From: Streptomyces sp. CC0208
GTDB taxonomy: Bacteria; Actinomycetota; Actinomycetes; Streptomycetales; Streptomycetaceae
Assembly (NCBI RefSeq): GCF_003443735.1
Contig: NZ_CP031969.1
Location: 2,170,001 to 2,234,000, forward strand
Reading direction: 5' to 3'
DNA length: 64,000 nucleotides
The position numbers were made by a program, and so were the translations under genes. Below the pieces are notes generated by a model, which ran no database searches, was not told where the DNA came from, and worked only from the letters and a program-made list of their open reading frames with translations. Each line of letters starts with the position of its first letter. The stretch's first letter is position 1. Below, piece after piece: positions 8,618-18,152 of this stretch.

Positions 8618-9835
8618 AGCCGCCCTTTCCACCGGACAGCTCATGCAGCGCGGCCCGCCCCTCCCCCGCCCCAGCTCGCTGCCCGGGATCTCGATGACCT
8701 CGATGCCCTGCTTGCGCAGATGGGTGTTGGTGGTGGCGTTGCGCTCGTAGGCGACGACGACACCCGGCTCGACGGCGAGGACGTTGCAGCCGTCGTCCCA
8801 CTGCTCGCGCTCGGCCGCGTGCACGTCCTGGGTGGCGGTCAGGACCCGGATCTCGCTCAGCCCGAGCGCGGCGGCGATCGCGCGGTGCATGTGCTCCGGC
8901 GGGTGGTCGGTGACCTTGAGCTCCTTGTCACCGACGCCCGGTTCGATGGTGTACGAGCGGAGCATGCCGAGCCCCGCGTACTGGGTGAAGGTGTCGCCGT
9001 CGACCATCGTCATCACGGTGTCCAGATGCATGAAGGCCCGGCGCTTCGGCATGTCGAGGGCCACGATCGACTGCGCGGAGCCCTCGGCGAAGAGCTTGTG
9101 CGCGAGCATCTCGACGGCCTGGGGCGTGGTCCGCTCGCTCATGCCGATGAGGACCGCGCCGTTGCCGATGACGAGGACGTCACCGCCCTCGATGGTGGAC
9201 GGGTAGTCGGCCTGGCCCTCCGACCAGATGTGGAACGTCTCGTCACGGAAGAGCGGGTGGTGGCGGTAGATCGCCTCGAAGTGGACGGTCTCGCGCTGAC
9301 GGGCGGGCCACTTCATCGCGTTGACGGAGACCCCGTCGTATATCCAGGCGGAGGTGTCCCGGGTGAAGAGGTGGTTGGGCAGCGGGGCGAGAAGGAAGTC
9401 GTCGAGGTCCATGACGTGGAAGCGCACCGAGGTGGGCTCCGGGTGGGCGTCCAGGAACTCCCGCTTGGTCATCCCGCCGATGAGGGCCTCCGCCAGCTCT
9501 CCGGCGGGCAGCGTCTCGAAGGAGGCCCTCAGGTGGTCGGTGGCCAACGGGCCGTACTCCTTCTCGTCGAAGACGCGGTCGAGCACGAGCGACCGGGCCG
9601 CCGGCACCTCCAGGGCCTCGGCGAGCAGGTCGCCGAAGAGGTGCACGGCGACACCGCGGTCGCGCAGCACGTCGGCGAACCCGTCGTGCTCGGCGCGCGC
9701 CCGGCGCACCCACAGCACGTCGTCGAAGAGGAGTGCGTCCTTGTTGCTGGGGGTGAGCCTTTTGAGCTCGAGATCCGGCCGGTGCAGGATGACGCGGCTG
9801 AGCCGCCCGGCTTCGGAGTCGACGTGGAATCCCAT
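8612..9835 (-). CDS. arcA: Arginine deiminase
   Basis: A 407-residue guanidino-modifying enzyme that hydrolyses arginine to citrulline and ammonia. The family N-terminus is [20 protein letters not shown], the catalytic region includes [13 protein letters not shown], and the nucleophilic cysteine is in GGPRCMSCP near residue 397. AGGA lies 8 nt before the ATG at 9835. It forms a unit with arcB downstream. Upstream, the promoter region is shared with the divergent SPFH gene and holds an 8-bp dyad. Confidence 0.95.
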   Translation of the reverse strand: MGFHVDSEAGRLSRVILHRPDLELKRLTPSNKDALLFDDVLWVRRARAEHDGFADVLRDRGVAVHLFGDLLAEALEVPAARSLVLDRVFDEKEYGPLATDHLRASFETLPAGELAEALIGGMTKREFLDAHPEPTSVRFHVMDLDDFLLAPLPNHLFTRDTSAWIYDGVSVNAMKWPARQRETVHFEAIYRHHPLFRDETFHIWSEGQADYPSTIEGGDVLVIGNGAVLIGMSERTTPQAVEMLAHKLFAEGSAQSIVALDMPKRRAFMHLDTVMTMVDGDTFTQYAGLGMLRSYTIEPGVGDKELKVTDHPPEHMHRAIAAALGLSEIRVLTATQDVHAAEREQWDDGCNVLAVEPGVVVAYERNATTNTHLRKQGIEVIEIPGSELGRGRGGPRCMSCPVERAAV

Positions 9836-9903
9836 GCCTCCATCCTGACCAACGGGAAGCGTCTTGACGCCTTCGTTCGTACAGATTTCCCGTTCTCGTC
9901 CTC

Positions 9904-9934
9904 TTGACGATAAACGGATCGCCTGGTTATCGTC
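9904..9934 (+). promoter_or_regulatory. Divergent promoter with dyad between arcA and the SPFH gene
   Basis: Perfect inverted arms GACGATAA (9906-9913) and TTATCGTC (9927-9934) are separated by 13 nt. The left arm overlaps TTGACG (9904-9909), which with an 18-nt spacer gives TATCGT as a rightward -35/-10 pair about 25 nt before the SPFH ATG. The dyad covers the spacer and -10, so repressor control of one or both genes is plausible. Confidence 0.45.
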
Positions 9935-9958
9935 GTACGGACGAAAAGAGGGGGTTCG

Positions 9959-10963
9959 ATGGCCGACATCACCCGGCGCCTCGGTTGGCGCCATCTGCGC
10001 GGCGCGCCCACGGCGCACATCCGGCACCACCGCGGCGGCAAGCTGCTGCACGACGGTCCGGGGCTCAGCTTCTGGTTCCGCGCGCTGACGGCCGCGCTCT
10101 CCGAAGTTCCGGTGGACGACCGCGAGTTGGCCATGACCTTCCATGCCCGTACGTCCGACTTCCAGGACGTGGCGGTCCAGGCGACCGTGACCTACCGGAT
10201 CGGCGACCCGGCGCTCGCCGCCGCCCGCATGGACTTCTCGATCGACCCGGACACCGGGGTGTGGCGGGGCGCGCCCCTGGAACAACTGGGCACGCTGCTC
10301 ACGGAGACGGCCCAGCAGCACGCGCTCGACGTACTGGCCCGCACTCCCCTGTCCGCCGCCCTGGTGGACGGGGTGGCGGCGGTGCGCGAGCGGGTCGCGG
10401 CGGGCCTGGACGCCGAGCCACGACTGCCGGCCACCGGCATCGAGGTGGTCGCCGTACGCGTGATGGCACTGAGACCCGAGCCGGAGGTGGAACGGGCCCT
10501 GCGCACCCCGGCCCGCGAACAGATCCAGCAGGAGGCCGACCGGGCGACCTACGAACGGCGGGCCGTGGCCGTGGAGCGCGAGCGGGCCATCGCCGAGAAC
10601 GAACTGGCCAGCCAGATCGAACTCGCCCGCCGCGAAGAGCAGTTGGTCGAACAGCGCGGCACGAACGCCCGCCGGGAGGCGGAGGAGCACGCGGCGGCGG
10701 ACGCGGTACGGGCCGAGGCGGAGGCGACGCGTTCGGTACGGCTGGCTCGGGCGGAGGCCGAAGGAGCGCGCGCGGTCGGCGACGCGAAGGCACAGGCGCA
10801 GGCCGCCTGGCTGAAGGTCCACGAGGACGTCGAGGTCGCCACCCTGCACGCCCTCACCGGAACCCGGCTCGCGGAGAACCTGCCGCACATCGACAGCGTG
10901 ACGATCTCGCCGGACGTGCTGACGGGTCTCCTGGCCAAGCTGGGCGCACGGGAGCCGGAGTGA
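9959..10963 (+). CDS. SPFH/band-7 (slipin-like) domain protein
   Basis: A 334-residue protein. Residues 20-180 have the SPFH/band-7 pattern ([21 protein letters not shown], then VQATVTYRI). Residues 180-285 form a charged Ala/Glu/Arg-rich coiled coil ([20 protein letters not shown] and following). There is no N-terminal membrane segment, unlike many prohibitins. AGAGGGGG precedes the ATG. SPFH proteins oligomerise into scaffolds, often at membranes. The next gene overlaps its stop codon, so the two are translationally coupled. Together they face the Pnkp-Hen1 RNA-repair genes convergently. Confidence 0.8.
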   Translation: MADITRRLGWRHLRGAPTAHIRHHRGGKLLHDGPGLSFWFRALTAALSEVPVDDRELAMTFHARTSDFQDVAVQATVTYRIGDPALAAARMDFSIDPDTGVWRGAPLEQLGTLLTETAQQHALDVLARTPLSAALVDGVAAVRERVAAGLDAEPRLPATGIEVVAVRVMALRPEPEVERALRTPAREQIQQEADRATYERRAVAVERERAIAENELASQIELARREEQLVEQRGTNARREAEEHAAADAVRAEAEATRSVRLARAEAEGARAVGDAKAQAQAAWLKVHEDVEVATLHALTGTRLAENLPHIDSVTISPDVLTGLLAKLGAREPE

Positions 10964-11850
10964 GTCTCGCGCCACGGGCCGTCCTGGTCCATCGCACCAC
11001 GGAGTACGAGGAGTTGGTGGCCCACCACGGCACCCACGGCCAGGCCGCCTTCTTCCTCTCCTCCCGGGGCCGGGACATCGAGGAGGTCGCCGAACGCCAC
11101 GAGCGCACCCGCCGCGCACTCGCCGAGGTGACCTCCGCGATCCCGCTGACCTGGCGTCAGGCACGGGTGGAGCGGGCCGACCTGGACCGCTTCCTGTTCG
11201 CCCCCGAGGACGTCGTGATCGTGGTCGGCCAGGACGGCCTGGTGGCGAACGTGGCCAAGTACCTCTCGGGACAACGGGTGTTGGGCATCGACACCGAGCC
11301 GGGCCGCAACCCCGGTGTCCTGGTTCGGCACCGTCCGCGGGACACGGCGGGGTTGCTGACGGCGGCCGGTGGAAGCGTCGACGAGTTGACGATGGTCGAG
11401 GCCGTCGCGGACGACACCCAGCGGCTCGTCGCACTGAACGAGATCTACCTGGGCGCCGCCGGTCATCAGACCGCCAGATACCGCCTGGGCCTGGAGGGCG
11501 ACGGGGGTGTCGTCGAGGCCCAGGCTTCGTCCGGGGTGCTGGTGGGGACCGGGACCGGAGCCACGGGCTGGCTCCGGTCCGTGTGGCAGGAGCGGGGCGC
11601 CGCCCTAAGGCTGCCGGCCCCCACGGAAACCCGCCTGGTCTGGTTCGTCCGTGAGGCCTGGCCGTCCCCGGCCACCGGCACCTCCCTGACCGCCGGCGAG
11701 CTCCCCGCCTCCACCCGCCTCCGCCTGACCGTCGAGTCCGAGCGCCTGATCGCCTTCGGGGACGGGATGGAGGGCGACTCACTGGAGCTGACGTGGGGAC
11801 AGACGGTGGAGGTGGGGGTGTGCGCGGAGCGGTTGCGGTTGGTGGGGTGA
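10960..11850 (+). CDS. NAD kinase-like protein (divergent NadK fold)
   Basis: A 296-residue protein starting at GTG 10960, overlapping the SPFH stop by GTGA; GGAG lies 5 nt upstream. It keeps the order of NAD-kinase motifs: VVGQDGLV in place of the usual GGDG (Asp kept, one Gly replaced by Gln), LNEIYLGA for the NE motif, and [11 protein letters not shown] for the substrate loop. It may phosphorylate NAD(H) or have become a nucleotide sensor. Coupling to an SPFH protein suggests joint function. The NadK-superfamily call is fairly firm; activity is uncertain. Confidence 0.65.
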   Translation: MSLAPRAVLVHRTTEYEELVAHHGTHGQAAFFLSSRGRDIEEVAERHERTRRALAEVTSAIPLTWRQARVERADLDRFLFAPEDVVIVVGQDGLVANVAKYLSGQRVLGIDTEPGRNPGVLVRHRPRDTAGLLTAAGGSVDELTMVEAVADDTQRLVALNEIYLGAAGHQTARYRLGLEGDGGVVEAQASSGVLVGTGTGATGWLRSVWQERGAALRLPAPTETRLVWFVREAWPSPATGTSLTAGELPASTRLRLTVESERLIAFGDGMEGDSLELTWGQTVEVGVCAERLRLVG

Positions 11851-11878
11851 GGGGTGACCGCAGATCACCCCTCACCCC
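11844..11878. terminator. Bidirectional terminator hairpin
   Basis: Perfect 14-bp arms (11844-11857 and 11865-11878) with a 7-nt loop lie between the convergent NadK-like and pnkp genes. The left arm includes the NadK-like stop codon. Confidence 0.7.
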
Positions 11879-11890
11879 CGGCCCCGCGGC

Positions 11891-14434
11891 TCACAGCCGT
11901 GGGTCGACCGGCTCCGACTCCAGCGCCAGCACCCCGAACACCGCCTCGTGGACCCGCCACAGCGGCTCGCCCTCCGCCAGCCGCTCCAGGGCCTCCAGGC
12001 CGAGGGCGTACTCGCGGATCGCCAGGGAGCGCTTGTGGTTCAGGAACCTCCCCCGCAGGCGGTCCAGGTTCTCCGGACGGGTGTACTCGGGGCCGTAGAT
12101 GATCCGCAGGTACTCCCGGCCGCGGCACTTGATGCCGGGCTGGACCAGACGGCCCTCCCCGCTACGGACCACCGCGCCGAGCGGCTTGACGACCATGCCC
12201 TCGCCGCCGCGCCCCGTCATCTCCAGCCACCAGTCGACGCCCGCCCGCACCGACTCCGGGTCGCCGGTGTCGACGTAGAGCCGGCGGGTGGTCTGGAGCA
12301 GGCCCGTGCCGTCGTGCTCCACCAGGCGGTCGATCAGGGCCAGCTGCTCGTCGTGCGGGAGCCCGGCGAGGCTGCGGCCCTGGACGGCGAGGACCTGGAA
12401 CGGGGCCAGGCGGACGCCGTCCAGGCCGTCCGTGGTCCAGCAGTAGCGGCGGTACGCGTCGGTGAACGCGGCGGCGTTCACCGCGCGTTCCCGCTGGCGG
12501 GCCAGCAGGTCGGCGACCTCGACACCGCGCGCCGCGGCGCCTTCCAGCGCGGCCAGCGCGCCCGGGAACACCGCGCCGGACGCGGCGCCGACGGCCGCGT
12601 ACTGCGAGCGCAGCAGGCCCGAGGCCTTCAGCGACCACGGCATCAGCTCGGCGTCCAACAGCAGCCAGTCCGTGTCGAGTTCGTCCCACAGGCCCGCCTC
12701 GCCGACAGCCGTCCGCAGGCGGTCGAGGACCGTCTCCGTCACCGACTCGTCGTCGAAGAAGGGACGGCCCGTGCGGGTGTACAGCGAGCCCGTCGGCCCG
12801 TCCACCCCGAAGCGCCTGCGGGCCGTCTCCGCGTCGCGGCACACCAGGGCCACCGCCCGCGAGCCCATGTGCTTCTCCTCGCACACGACCCGCTCGACCC
12901 CGTCCCCGGCGTACTGCGCGAACGCCTCCACCGGGTGCTCCAGGAAGCCTTCGACATGTGAGGTCGCCGTCGGCGCCATGGTCGGCGGGAGGTACGGCAG
13001 CAGCCGCGGGTCCACCGCGAAGCGGCTCATGACCTCAAGGGCCGCGGCGGCGTTCTCCTCGCGGACGGCGACCCGGCCCTGGTGCCGGGTCTCGACCGCC
13101 CGGCGGCCGTGCACGTCGGCGAGGTCCAGCGGCCGGCCGTCGTGCCCGCCGGGCGCCTCGGACCTCAGCGGTTTCGTCGGCTCGTACCAGACCCGCTCCG
13201 CCGGTACGTCGACCAGTTCCCGCTCCGGCCAGCGCAGCGCCGTCAGCTTGCCGCCGAAGACCGCGCCGGTGTCCAGGCAGATGGTGTTGTTGAGCCAGGT
13301 CGCCTCCGGGACCGGGGTGTGGCCGTAGACCACGGCCGCCCGGCCGCGGTAGTCCTCCGCCCACGGGTAGCGCACCGGCAGCCCGAACTCGTCGGTCTCA
13401 CCGGTGGTGTCGCCGTACAGCGCGTGCGAGCGGACCCTGCCGGAGGTGCGGCCGTGGTACTTCTCCGGCAGACCGGCGTGACAGACCACCAGGCGGCCGC
13501 CGTCGAGGACGTAGTGGCTGACGAGGCCGTCGATGAACTCCCGTACCTCGGCCCGGAACTCGTCCGGGACGCTCTCCATCTGCTCGATGGTCTCCGCGAG
13601 GCCGTGGGTGTGCTGGACCTTGCGGCCCTTGAGGTAACGGCCGTACTTGTTCTCGTGGTTGCCCGGCACGCACAGCGCGTTGCCCGACTTGACCATCGAC
13701 ATCACGCGGCGCAGCACACCGGGGCTGTCCGGGCCGCGGTCGACGAGGTCGCCGACGAAGACCGCGGTACGGCCCTCGGGGTGGACGCCGTCGACGTAGC
13801 CCAACTTGCCGAGCAGCGACTCGAGTTCACCGGCGCAGCCGTGGATGTCGCCGACGATGTCGAAGGGTCCGGTGAGGTGGGTCAGGTCGTTGAAGCGCTT
13901 CTCGGTGACGACGGTGGCCTGCTCGATGTCGGCCACCCCGCGCAGGACGTGCACCTTGCGGAAGCCCTCGCGCTCCAGGTGGCGTACCGAGCGCCGCAGT
14001 TCGCGGATGTGGCGCTTGATGACCCGGACCGGCATGTCGGCCCGGTCGGTGCGGGCCGCGTTGCGCTCGGCGCACACCTCCTCGGGCACGTCGAGCACGA
14101 TGGCGATGGGCAGGACGTCGTACTGCTTGGCCAGGTCGATCAGCTGCCGTCGGGAGTCCGACTGCACGGACGTCGCGTCGACGACGGTGCGACGGCCGGC
14201 GGCCAGGCGCTTGCCCGCGATGTAGTGCAGGACGTCGAAGGCGTCCTTCGTCGCGCCCTGGTCGTTCTCGTCGTCGGAGACCAGGCCGCGGCAGAAGTCC
14301 GAGGAGATCACCTCGGTCGGCTTGAAGTGCCGGCGGGCGAAGGTCGACTTGCCGGAGCCGGACGCGCCGACGAGGACGACGAGGGAGAGGTCGGTGACGG
14401 GAAGAGTGCGTCCCTTGGTCTGTGTCTCGCTCAT
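11891..14434 (-). CDS. pnkp: Polynucleotide kinase-phosphatase Pnkp (RNA end-healing and sealing)
   Basis: An 847-residue three-domain RNA repair enzyme. Residues 1-180 are the 5'-OH kinase with Walker A GASGSGKS at 23-30. Residues 190-400 are the metallophosphatase with GDIHG (195-199), GDLVDRG (228-234) and GNHE (258-261), which removes 2',3'-cyclic phosphates. The C-terminal half is a ligase-type adenylyltransferase with adenylated lysine K521 in EKHMGS. Length and order match the known bacterial Pnkp, which needs Hen1 to seal RNA. GGAGG lies about 9 nt before ATG 14434. Its ATG overlaps the hen1 stop by four bases, so stoichiometric expression is likely. Confidence 0.95.
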   Translation of the reverse strand: MSETQTKGRTLPVTDLSLVVLVGASGSGKSTFARRHFKPTEVISSDFCRGLVSDDENDQGATKDAFDVLHYIAGKRLAAGRRTVVDATSVQSDSRRQLIDLAKQYDVLPIAIVLDVPEEVCAERNAARTDRADMPVRVIKRHIRELRRSVRHLEREGFRKVHVLRGVADIEQATVVTEKRFNDLTHLTGPFDIVGDIHGCAGELESLLGKLGYVDGVHPEGRTAVFVGDLVDRGPDSPGVLRRVMSMVKSGNALCVPGNHENKYGRYLKGRKVQHTHGLAETIEQMESVPDEFRAEVREFIDGLVSHYVLDGGRLVVCHAGLPEKYHGRTSGRVRSHALYGDTTGETDEFGLPVRYPWAEDYRGRAAVVYGHTPVPEATWLNNTICLDTGAVFGGKLTALRWPERELVDVPAERVWYEPTKPLRSEAPGGHDGRPLDLADVHGRRAVETRHQGRVAVREENAAAALEVMSRFAVDPRLLPYLPPTMAPTATSHVEGFLEHPVEAFAQYAGDGVERVVCEEKHMGSRAVALVCRDAETARRRFGVDGPTGSLYTRTGRPFFDDESVTETVLDRLRTAVGEAGLWDELDTDWLLLDAELMPWSLKASGLLRSQYAAVGAASGAVFPGALAALEGAAARGVEVADLLARQRERAVNAAAFTDAYRRYCWTTDGLDGVRLAPFQVLAVQGRSLAGLPHDEQLALIDRLVEHDGTGLLQTTRRLYVDTGDPESVRAGVDWWLEMTGRGGEGMVVKPLGAVVRSGEGRLVQPGIKCRGREYLRIIYGPEYTRPENLDRLRGRFLNHKRSLAIREYALGLEALERLAEGEPLWRVHEAVFGVLALESEPVDPRL

Positions 14435-15909
14435 GCGGCCTTCACCTCCTTCTCGGTCCTGATCACGGCTGTGCTCAATACAAAAACGGCCATCTGGGTG
14501 GGTGGTCCCACCTCCGGGTCGTCCGGTCCCACCGGCACGAACTCCACGTCGTAGCCGTGCCGTTCGGCCACCGACGCGGCCCAGGCGCGGAACTCCTCCC
14601 GCGTCCACTCGAAGCGGTGGTCGCCGTGCCGGACGTGTCCGGCCGGGAGCGACTCCCAGCGGACGTTGTACTCGACGTTGGGGGTCGTCACGAGGACGGT
14701 CCGCGGGCGGGCCGCGCCGAACACCGCGTACTCCAGGGCGGGCAGCCGGGGCAGGTCGAGGTGCTCGATGACCTCGCTGAGCACGGCGGCGTCGTACCCC
14801 TTGAGCCGCTTGTCGGTGTAGGCCAGCGAGCCCTGGAAGAGCTGGACGCGGGCGGCCGTCCGCTCCCCCATGCGGTCCAGCTTCAGCCGCCGGGAGGCGA
14901 TGGTGAGCGCCCGCACCGACACGTCGACGCCGACGATCTCGGTGAACTTCGGGTCCTTGAGCAGCGCCTGCACCAACTGGCCCTGTCCGCAGCCGAGATC
15001 GAGGACGCGGGCGGCGCCGGCGGCGCGCAGCGCCTGAAGGATCGCCTCGCGGCGCTGGACGGCGAGCGGGGTAGGCTTCTCCTCGGTCTCGGTCTCCGCC
15101 TCGACGGCGTTGTCGATGTCCTCGACCTCGCTGTCGTCGGCCTCGGCGAGCCGCACCAGTTCCAGGCGTTCCATCGCCTCCCGCGTCAGCGACCAGCGGC
15201 GGGACAGGTAGCGGCTGGTGATCAGCTTCTGCTCCGGGTGCTCGGACAGCCAGCCCTCACCGGCCCTGAGCAGCTTGTCGACCTCGTCGGGGGCCACCCA
15301 GTAGTGCTTGGCGTCGTCGAGGACGGGGAGGAGGACGTACAGGTGGCGCAGGGCCTCGGCGAGCGTGAGTCGCGTGGACTCCAGTTCGAGCCGGACGTAG
15401 CGCGAGTCGCCCCACTCCGGGAACTCGCTGTCCAGCGCCACCGGTTCGACGGTCACGGTCCAGCCGAGCGGCTCGAAGAGCCCCCGTACGAGCGCGGGAC
15501 CGCCACGAGCCGGAAGCGCCGGTACCTCGATGCGCAACGGCCGGGCCCGCGAGGGCAGTTCGGGCTTCGCGGTGCACACCCCGCGCATCGCGCTGGAGAA
15601 GACCGCGCTCAGCGCCACCGCGAGCAGCGAAGAGGCCGCGTAGGGACGGTCGTTGACGTACTGCGCGAGCGCCGCGTCCGGGGCGCCGCCGCGCCCCTTG
15701 CCCTTGCCGCGCTTGACCAGCGCCACCGCGTCGACCTCCAGCAACAGCGCCGCCGTGCAGCGCTGATCGTCCGCCTCGGGATACAGGACGTGCGCCCTGC
15801 CGTAGGAGGTGGAGAACGCCTGCGCCTTCTCGGGATGCTTGTGCAGCAGGAAGCCGAGGTCGGTGGCGGGGCGCTCGGGAGTGCCGGTGGTACTGATCGT
15901 CAGAAACAT
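14431..15909 (-). CDS. hen1: RNA 3'-terminal ribose 2'-O-methyltransferase Hen1
   Basis: A 492-residue Hen1. The N-terminal half is the Pnkp-interacting/ligase-activating region. The C-terminal half is the methyltransferase with SAM motif VLDLGCGQGQL (302-312) and metal-binding residues E379, E382 and H383 (EVIEH) and H431 (GDHRFEW). It methylates the 3'-terminal 2'-OH of broken RNA before ligation, protecting the repaired site from renewed cutting by the same ribotoxin. All metal ligands are present, so it should be active. It is transcribed ahead of pnkp. Confidence 0.95.
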   Translation of the reverse strand: MFLTISTTGTPERPATDLGFLLHKHPEKAQAFSTSYGRAHVLYPEADDQRCTAALLLEVDAVALVKRGKGKGRGGAPDAALAQYVNDRPYAASSLLAVALSAVFSSAMRGVCTAKPELPSRARPLRIEVPALPARGGPALVRGLFEPLGWTVTVEPVALDSEFPEWGDSRYVRLELESTRLTLAEALRHLYVLLPVLDDAKHYWVAPDEVDKLLRAGEGWLSEHPEQKLITSRYLSRRWSLTREAMERLELVRLAEADDSEVEDIDNAVEAETETEEKPTPLAVQRREAILQALRAAGAARVLDLGCGQGQLVQALLKDPKFTEIVGVDVSVRALTIASRRLKLDRMGERTAARVQLFQGSLAYTDKRLKGYDAAVLSEVIEHLDLPRLPALEYAVFGAARPRTVLVTTPNVEYNVRWESLPAGHVRHGDHRFEWTREEFRAWAASVAERHGYDVEFVPVGPDDPEVGPPTQMAVFVLSTAVIRTEKEVKAA

Positions 15910-15958
15910 GCGAGTGGCCTTTCCGGCCGGTGGCAGGGACAGGGTGCCGTACGCGCGA

Positions 15959-15989
15959 GAGCCCCCGAGGACGGTGATCCCGGGGGCTC
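15959..15989 (-). terminator. Hairpin upstream of hen1
   Basis: Perfect 9-bp arms GAGCCCCCG and CGGGGGCTC with a 13-nt loop lie between the F420-type oxidoreductase stop (16058) and the hen1 start (15909). It probably terminates the upstream gene; an attenuator in the hen1 leader is the alternative. Confidence 0.55.
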
Positions 15990-16057
15990 GGCAGGACGAC
16001 TGCCTCAGCTTCCCACAGTCGGTCCCACCTGCGCCTTCGATTAACGGCAGGCGCCGG

Positions 16058-16981
16058 CTACGACAGCTGCGACTGGACCTGGGCGGAGATCAGCTCCAGA
16101 TGGTCCAGGTCGTCGAGGTCGAGGATCTGGAGGTAGATCCGGCGGGACCCCACGGCGGCGTAGCGGCCGATCCTGTCGACGACCTCGGCGGGGGTGCCGG
16201 CCAGGCCGTTGGTCTTGAGCTCCTCGACCTCACGGCCGATCGCCGCGGCACGGCGGGCGACCTCCTGGTCGTCCTTGCCGACGCAGACGACGAGGGCGTT
16301 GGAGAAGGTGATCGCGTCGGCCGCGCGGCCCGCCTCCTGGGCGGCGGCTCGGACCCGGCCGAACTGGGTCTCGCTGTCCTCGGGCGAGGCGAACGGCATG
16401 TTGAACTCGTCGGCGTAGCGCGCGGCGAGGCGCGGGGTGCGGGTCGCGCCGTGACCGCCGATCAGCACGGGGATCTTGTGCTGGGCGGGCTTGGGCAGCG
16501 CGGGCGAGTTCGTGAGCTCGTAGTGCTTGCCGTGGAAGTCGAAGGTCTCGCCGGGCTCGGTGGCCCACAGGCCGGTGACGATCTCCAGCTGTTCCTCCAG
16601 GCGCGGGAACTTCTCCTTCGGGAACGGGATGCCGTACGCCGTGTGCTCCTCCTCGAACCACCCTGCGCCCAGGCCCAGTTCGACACGGCCGCCGGACATC
16701 TGGTCGACCTGGGCGACCTGGATGGCGAGGACGCCGGGGAGCCGGAAGGTGGCGGCGGTCATCAGGGTGCCCAGGCGGATCCGCTTGGTCTCGCGGGCGA
16801 GGCCGGCGAGGGTGATCCAGGCGTCGGTGGGGCCGGGGAGGCCGTCGGCGTCGCCCATCTTCAGGTAGTGGTCGGAGCGGAAGAACGCGTCGAAGCCGAG
16901 GTCTTCCGTGGCCTTGGCGACGGTGAGGAGGGTGTCGTAGCTCGCGCCCTGCTGGGGCTCGGTGAAGATGCGGAGATCCAT
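16058..16981 (-). CDS. LLM-class F420-dependent oxidoreductase
   Basis: A 307-residue luciferase-like monooxygenase fold. Family signatures are DLGFDAFFRSDH near the N-terminus, GRVELGLGAGWFEEEH in the middle, and IPVLIGGHG near residue 180, typical of the actinobacterial F420-using subfamily. These enzymes transfer hydride between F420 and small substrates. The substrate cannot be deduced. The ATG at 16981 is chosen because similarity begins directly there (MDLRIFTEPQ). It is monocistronic, bounded by the hairpin before hen1. Confidence 0.85.
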   Translation of the reverse strand: MDLRIFTEPQQGASYDTLLTVAKATEDLGFDAFFRSDHYLKMGDADGLPGPTDAWITLAGLARETKRIRLGTLMTAATFRLPGVLAIQVAQVDQMSGGRVELGLGAGWFEEEHTAYGIPFPKEKFPRLEEQLEIVTGLWATEPGETFDFHGKHYELTNSPALPKPAQHKIPVLIGGHGATRTPRLAARYADEFNMPFASPEDSETQFGRVRAAAQEAGRAADAITFSNALVVCVGKDDQEVARRAAAIGREVEELKTNGLAGTPAEVVDRIGRYAAVGSRRIYLQILDLDDLDHLELISAQVQSQLS

Positions 16982-17209
16982 GGCTCCATCCTGCACGCAG
17001 CGGTTCGCCGCACTCCCATCGGTCCCTGTGCTCCCGCGCGTCCCCGGGCGGGTGAAAATCCGTGGGCGGGATGTGCGAGGGCTGACCGGGCCAGTGACCG
17101 GGCCCTTTGGTGATCGTTGGCTCGGGCGGAGCCGGCTTGTCGTCGCCGGTGCGTGATCCGTTACCCGCGTCGGCCCCGTCGCCGGGGTCCTGGGGCCGAG
17201 GAGGCCGTC

Positions 17210-17380
17210 ATGTCCGAAGAAACCGTGCCGCTGACTGCGGGGGCTGGGCAGCCGAAGGGGTTGCTGCAGCAGATGGAGGAGTTGATGGCGGCGCTGAACG
17301 CGGATCTTTCTGCGCTGGATGCGGATCTTCAGGGGACCGGGGGTTCCGGGCGGGGGGCTGGTGAGGAAGAGGTCGGCTGA
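17210..17380 (+). CDS. Small acidic helical protein of unknown function
   Basis: A 56-residue frame with a strong GAGGAGG ribosome site about 4 nt before ATG 17210. Residues 17-42 form a heptad-like hydrophobic helix (GLLQQMEELMAALNADLSAL), followed by a Gly/Glu-rich tail. I do not recognise a family. The combination of a good ribosome site and helix-like composition supports a real gene. A peptide precursor or adaptor is possible, but no modification enzymes adjoin it. Confidence 0.5.
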   Translation: MSEETVPLTAGAGQPKGLLQQMEELMAALNADLSALDADLQGTGGSGRGAGEEEVG

Positions 17381-17409
17381 GGGCAGTTCTCCGGCTGCGG
17401 GTGCGTCAT

Positions 17410-17509
17410 GGCTGGTCGCGCAGTTCCCCGCGCCCCTGAAAGAGGTGGGTACAGCTGGGCGTACTTCGACTGCACCCACTGAGGGGCGCGGGGAACTGCG
17501 CGACCAGCC
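17410..17509. repeat. Long inverted repeat, dispersed Streptomyces intergenic element
   Basis: Perfect 28-bp arms (17410-17437 and 17482-17509) contain GCGCAGTTCCCCGCGCCCC and its complement. They are separated by 44 nt with further pairing (TGGGT/ACCCA). It lies between the convergent genes ending at 17380 and 17533. Half-copies occur at 23248-23274 and, degenerate, at 59243-59269. It probably acts as a two-way terminator. Confidence 0.75.
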
Positions 17510-17532
17510 GTCACCGGCTCGCAGCCGAGGAC

Positions 17533-17997
17533 TCACCCCGCCTCCGGCAACCCCTCCACCCGGTCCGCCAGTCTTCGCAGCATCTGCAGTACCCGGTCCC
17601 GCGACTCGTCCGCCGCGTCGATCGCCTCCATGCACTGCCAGTACGTCGTCTCGTCGTCCGCCGCGCAGGCGAGGCCGACCAGGGCTATGCCCACCTCGCC
17701 GAGGAGGCCGCCGAGGCAGAGGAGGGCCTGGCGGGCATCGCCGAGTTCGGTGAGCTGGGCGGCCCGCAGCTCCGCCACGGCGATGTCGGGACGCTCCAGG
17801 ACCCCGCAGCCCCGGCCCGCCAGTTCGGTCAACCCCAGCGCCTCGCCCCGGAGTTCCGGGGGTCCGGCGACCGCGAGCCGGCTCCCTATCGCCTGGGCCA
17901 GGGCCTGCGCCTGCCACACCTCCGCCATGACCTGGGGCGCCTCGCCGCCCCCGGCCAGGGCACGCCTGCTCGTCACGATGAGCCGCACCGCGTCCAT
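17533..17997 (-). CDS. Conserved hypothetical protein
   Basis: A 154-residue Ala/Leu-rich, largely helical protein with no signal peptide or membrane segment. Notable segments are QAQALAQAIGSRLAV and a C-terminal ETTYWQCMEAIDAADESRD helix. I recognise no catalytic motif. Codon use is typical for the window and the frame is clean. It looks like one of the lineage-specific actinobacterial proteins of unknown function. Confidence 0.65.
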   Translation of the reverse strand: MDAVRLIVTSRRALAGGGEAPQVMAEVWQAQALAQAIGSRLAVAGPPELRGEALGLTELAGRGCGVLERPDIAVAELRAAQLTELGDARQALLCLGGLLGEVGIALVGLACAADDETTYWQCMEAIDAADESRDRVLQMLRRLADRVEGLPEAG

Positions 17998-18152
17998 CGG
18001 CTGCCCCCGTCTGTCGCCCGAACTCCCTTGTCCACTACCCAGAGTGAGATCGCTCGGAACGAAAAACCAGAGGTAGACGGAAATCTATGGACAACAAATC
18101 GGTTTCGAAGCGGTTTTTCGTCACGGACAGTAAAAGTGGACTGAATCCTTCC

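Noticed and set aside
7545..9835. A complete arginine deiminase operon
   Set aside because: arcA and arcB are present, but no carbamate kinase or arginine/ornithine antiporter gene is nearby.
17410..17509. 28-bp inverted repeat considered as insertion-sequence ends
   Set aside because: Only 44 nt lie between the arms and no transposase is present; a hairpin or terminator is more likely.
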